Source: Cryptosporangium arvum DSM 44712
GTDB lineage: Bacteria > Actinomycetota > Actinomycetes > Mycobacteriales > Cryptosporangiaceae
Direction of reading: 5' to 3'
Length of the DNA stretch: 64,000 bases
NCBI RefSeq assembly: GCF_000585375.1
Contig: NZ_KK073874.1
Span: forward strand, 3,658,001 to 3,722,000
Part shown: piece by piece, positions 62,429-64,000 of the stretch
How the letters are laid out: every line of letters starts with the position of its first letter
How positions within the stretch are numbered: the first letter of the stretch is position 1
The notes under the pieces: model-generated
The model's database searches: none
Told to the model about the DNA's origin: nothing
Seen by the model: only the letters and a program-made list of their open reading frames with translations
Translations under genes and position numbers: made by a program

Positions 62429-62782
62429 CTACTGACTGCCGGCCGGGGCCGGGGCTTGGACACTGTCGCGCAGGATGACCGCGATGTCGCAGCGGGCCCG
62501 GTGCAGCCGGTCGACCTCCGCGGCCAGGTCCGCGTCGACCTGGCGCAGGATCTTCGCCGTGAGGTGCTGGTCCGCGAGCACCTCGGCGATCTGGGAGAGC
62601 GAAGCGCCCAACCCCACCAGGCGCCGGATGCACAGAAGTCGGTTGAGGTCCTCGGCGTCGTATTGCTTGTACCCGTTGTACCGACGCTTCGGCTCCGCGA
62701 GCAGACCGAGCCGGTGGTAGTACCGGATCGTGTTCACCGTGGTGTCGGCCAGCTCGGCCAGCTCACGGGTACTCCAAGCCAC
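62429..62782 (-). CDS. MerR-family regulator (paralogue 3), lacking the C-terminal domain
   Basis: A 117-residue protein with the same winged helix (AWSTRELAELADTTVNTIRY, YHRLGLLAEPKRRYNGYKQY) and coiled helix (RQVDADLAAEVDRLHRARCD) as paralogues 1 and 2. It stops after residue 117, without their 130-residue effector domain. It could be a truncated gene or a natural antagonist that competes for the same operators. GTG 62782 follows AAGGGG. Confidence 0.85.
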   Translation of the reverse strand: MAWSTRELAELADTTVNTIRYYHRLGLLAEPKRRYNGYKQYDAEDLNRLLCIRRLVGLGASLSQIAEVLADQHLTAKILRQVDADLAAEVDRLHRARCDIAVILRDSVQAPAPAGSQ

Positions 62783-62892
62783 GAAAGCCCCTTCCACCTG
62801 CAAAAACTTCGGTTCCGACCCGCTCGAAACGAAGCTAGCCCGCGTACTCGACGGATGCCTGAGTCAAATTGCTGCCATCTAGAGTGTTGGGC

Positions 62893-64000
62893 GTGAACCC
62901 GGCTGGGTCAGGTCTCGTAGGGCGAGCGGCAGAGCTGGACCGTCTGGACTCGCTTCTCGACGAAACGGCACGAAACGGTGCTGCCCTCGTTCTCTCGGGC
63001 GAGCCGGGCGTCGGCAAGACGGCGCTGCTGAACGCGGCCGCGGAGCGCGCGGTGGCACGCGGAATCCGCGCGATCCGCGGCGGCGGCGTCGAGTACGAGA
63101 CGGAGATCAGCTTCGCGGGCCTGCACCAGCTCGTCAGCCCGCTCTTCCCCGAGCTGGAACGGCTGCCGGAGTCGTCGCGTGCGGCGCTGGAGGTCGCGCT
63201 CGGCGTCGGAACCGGGCTCGGGCGACCGGAGATGGCCGTCCTGCACGCCGCTCTCGCACTGTTCTGCGAGGCGGCCGCCGCGCAGCCACTGCTCTTGATC
63301 GTCGACGACCTGCACGTCCTCGATCGGGCCAGCCGATCGGTGATCAGCTTCGTCGCCCGGCGGGCCGGCGGTCACCGCGTCGGTGTGCTCGCCGCCGTCC
63401 GGACCGGTACCGACCAGTCACCGGAACGCATCCGGCTGCCGGAGATGCCCATTCTGCCGCTGGGGGACGCGGCGGCGATCCGGCTGCTGTCGGAGCGGTT
63501 CACCCACCTGTCCCGCCGGACGATCGACGGCGTAGCTCATCAGGCGCAGGGGAATCCGCTGGCCCTGCTGGAGTTCGGTGCCCTGGCCGGGGCGCCGGGG
63601 TCGCCCCGCGGTGACCACGCCCGCACCGGTACCGGTCCGGCGGAGGAGGTACGGGCGCTGTATGCCGCGCGCGTCGCCCGGCTACCCCCGACCACCCGTG
63701 AGCTGCTGCTGCTCACCGCCCTGGAAGGGACCGGGGAGCTCAGCGTCCTGGCCGCGGCCGGCGGAGCCCTCGACGCGCTCGACACCGCCGAGCGGGACCA
63801 CCTGATTCGCGCCGCGCCGGACGGGCGCACGGTGCGCTTCCAACACCCGCTGGTCCGATCGGCCGTCGTCGAGCAGGCGACGCTCGAACAGCGTCGGAGT
63901 GCCCATCGACGGCTGGCCGAGGCGCTGGCCGATCAGCTCGAGCGCCGGTCCGATCACCTCTGGATGTCCGCTACGGGTCTCGACGAGTCGGTCGCGCAGA
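62893..64000 (+). CDS. LuxR-type AAA ATPase regulator, cut by window edge
   Basis: The frame from GTG 62893 (or 62884) is open to the window end (369 codons). It shows the AAA P-loop LVLSGEPGVGKTALLNAAAE and FAGLHQLVSPLFPELERLP, Walker B LLLIVDDLHVLDRAS, and the following QGNPLALLEFGAL arm. This is the N-terminal half of large LuxR/LAL regulators; the HTH should lie beyond the window. It is divergent from the short MerR, with the gap 62783-62892 holding both promoters. Confidence 0.88.
   Translation, partial: MNPAGSGLVGRAAELDRLDSLLDETARNGAALVLSGEPGVGKTALLNAAAERAVARGIRAIRGGGVEYETEISFAGLHQLVSPLFPELERLPESSRAALEVALGVGTGLGRPEMAVLHAALALFCEAAAAQPLLLIVDDLHVLDRASRSVISFVARRAGGHRVGVLAAVRTGTDQSPERIRLPEMPILPLGDAAAIRLLSERFTHLSRRTIDGVAHQAQGNPLALLEFGALAGAPGSPRGDHARTGTGPAEEVRALYAARVARLPPTTRELLLLTALEGTGELSVLAAAGGALDALDTAERDHLIRAAPDGRTVRFQHPLVRSAVVEQATLEQRRSAHRRLAEALADQLERRSDHLWMSATGLDESVAQ

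Noticed and set aside
62832-62867. Fifth 19-bp-spacer promoter upstream of the short merR
   Set aside because: TTGACT at 62862-62867 is present but the matching -10 would be CGGGCT, and the spacer shares nothing with P1-P4.
1-64000. CRISPR arrays, rRNA, riboswitches or a replication origin
   Set aside because: No regularly spaced repeats, rRNA-like sequence, DnaA-box cluster or recognisable aptamer was seen on either strand.

Overview
The window is high-GC DNA from an actinobacterium. GTG and ATG starts follow GGAGG-type ribosome sites, start/stop overlaps are frequent, and the gene families are typical of the phylum: PucR-type regulators, a MEDS protein, GPP34 proteins, TAP-type exported hydrolases, DUF1931, DUF1345, DUF2267, and a SigF/SigB-like sigma factor with a GTTT-N14-GGGTA promoter. 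Genus cannot be fixed from the sequence. There is no rRNA, tRNA or CRISPR array that I can see.

Region 1 (1-16.8 kb) is a stress island. A minus-strand chaperone operon, dnaK-grpE-dnaJ (CbpA type)-cbpM-clpB, lies back to back with a hemerythrin-domain protein, followed by a UBP zinc-finger protein, a decayed DUF1931 gene, a DoxX-like membrane protein, a triple-BON protein, a large MalT/LuxR regulator, a membrane protein, a PrsW-like protease, a stress sigma factor, an SRPBCC protein, a zinc alcohol dehydrogenase and a DUF2267 protein. Four intergenic regions (dnaK, doxX/BON, luxR, prsW) carry the same 18-bp palindrome, ATTGGCA-N4-TGCCAAT, which suggests a common regulon. The LuxR regulator itself is split by a 930-bp IS5/IS427 element, and removing that element restores the reading frame exactly.

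Region 2 (16.9-28.2 kb) holds regulators and small enzymes: a PucR-type activator, a MEDS sensor, STAS and LuxR proteins, a VOC protein, two TetR repressors with clear operators, a SnoaL/NmrA pair, and a NarL-type two-component system whose kinase has an extra C-terminal domain. Between them lie fragments of transposase, flavin monooxygenase and ATP-grasp genes.

Region 3 (28.2-39.2 kb) is a mobile-element nest. A GH2 beta-galactosidase gene was broken by a 3.56-kb IS21-type element carrying an intact leucine-rich-repeat passenger gene. A 1,988-bp ISL3 element with its own passenger gene then landed exactly on the IS21/galactosidase junction, leaving an 8-bp target duplication. Relics of a conjugation ATPase, an IS5 transposase and a TauD dioxygenase flank it.

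Region 4 (39.2-50.8 kb) has an intact oligopeptide-type ABC importer operon, a decayed NACHT gene, an ArsR/AHSA1 pair divergent from an MFS exporter, a phosphotransferase-like protein and a decayed DUF1877 gene.

Region 5 (50.8-64 kb) contains three paralogous MerR regulators placed next to a secreted TAP hydrolase and two GPP34 (GOLPH3-like) proteins. The hydrolase, the two GPP34 units and one merR gene are preceded by promoters with TTGAC(C/T) and an unusually long 19-bp spacer, the hallmark of MerR-type activation. This MerR/GPP34/hydrolase regulon is the best candidate here for an undescribed system. The window ends inside a LuxR-type AAA ATPase. Throughout, many genes are visibly decayed, so this looks like a region of frequent insertion and gene loss.
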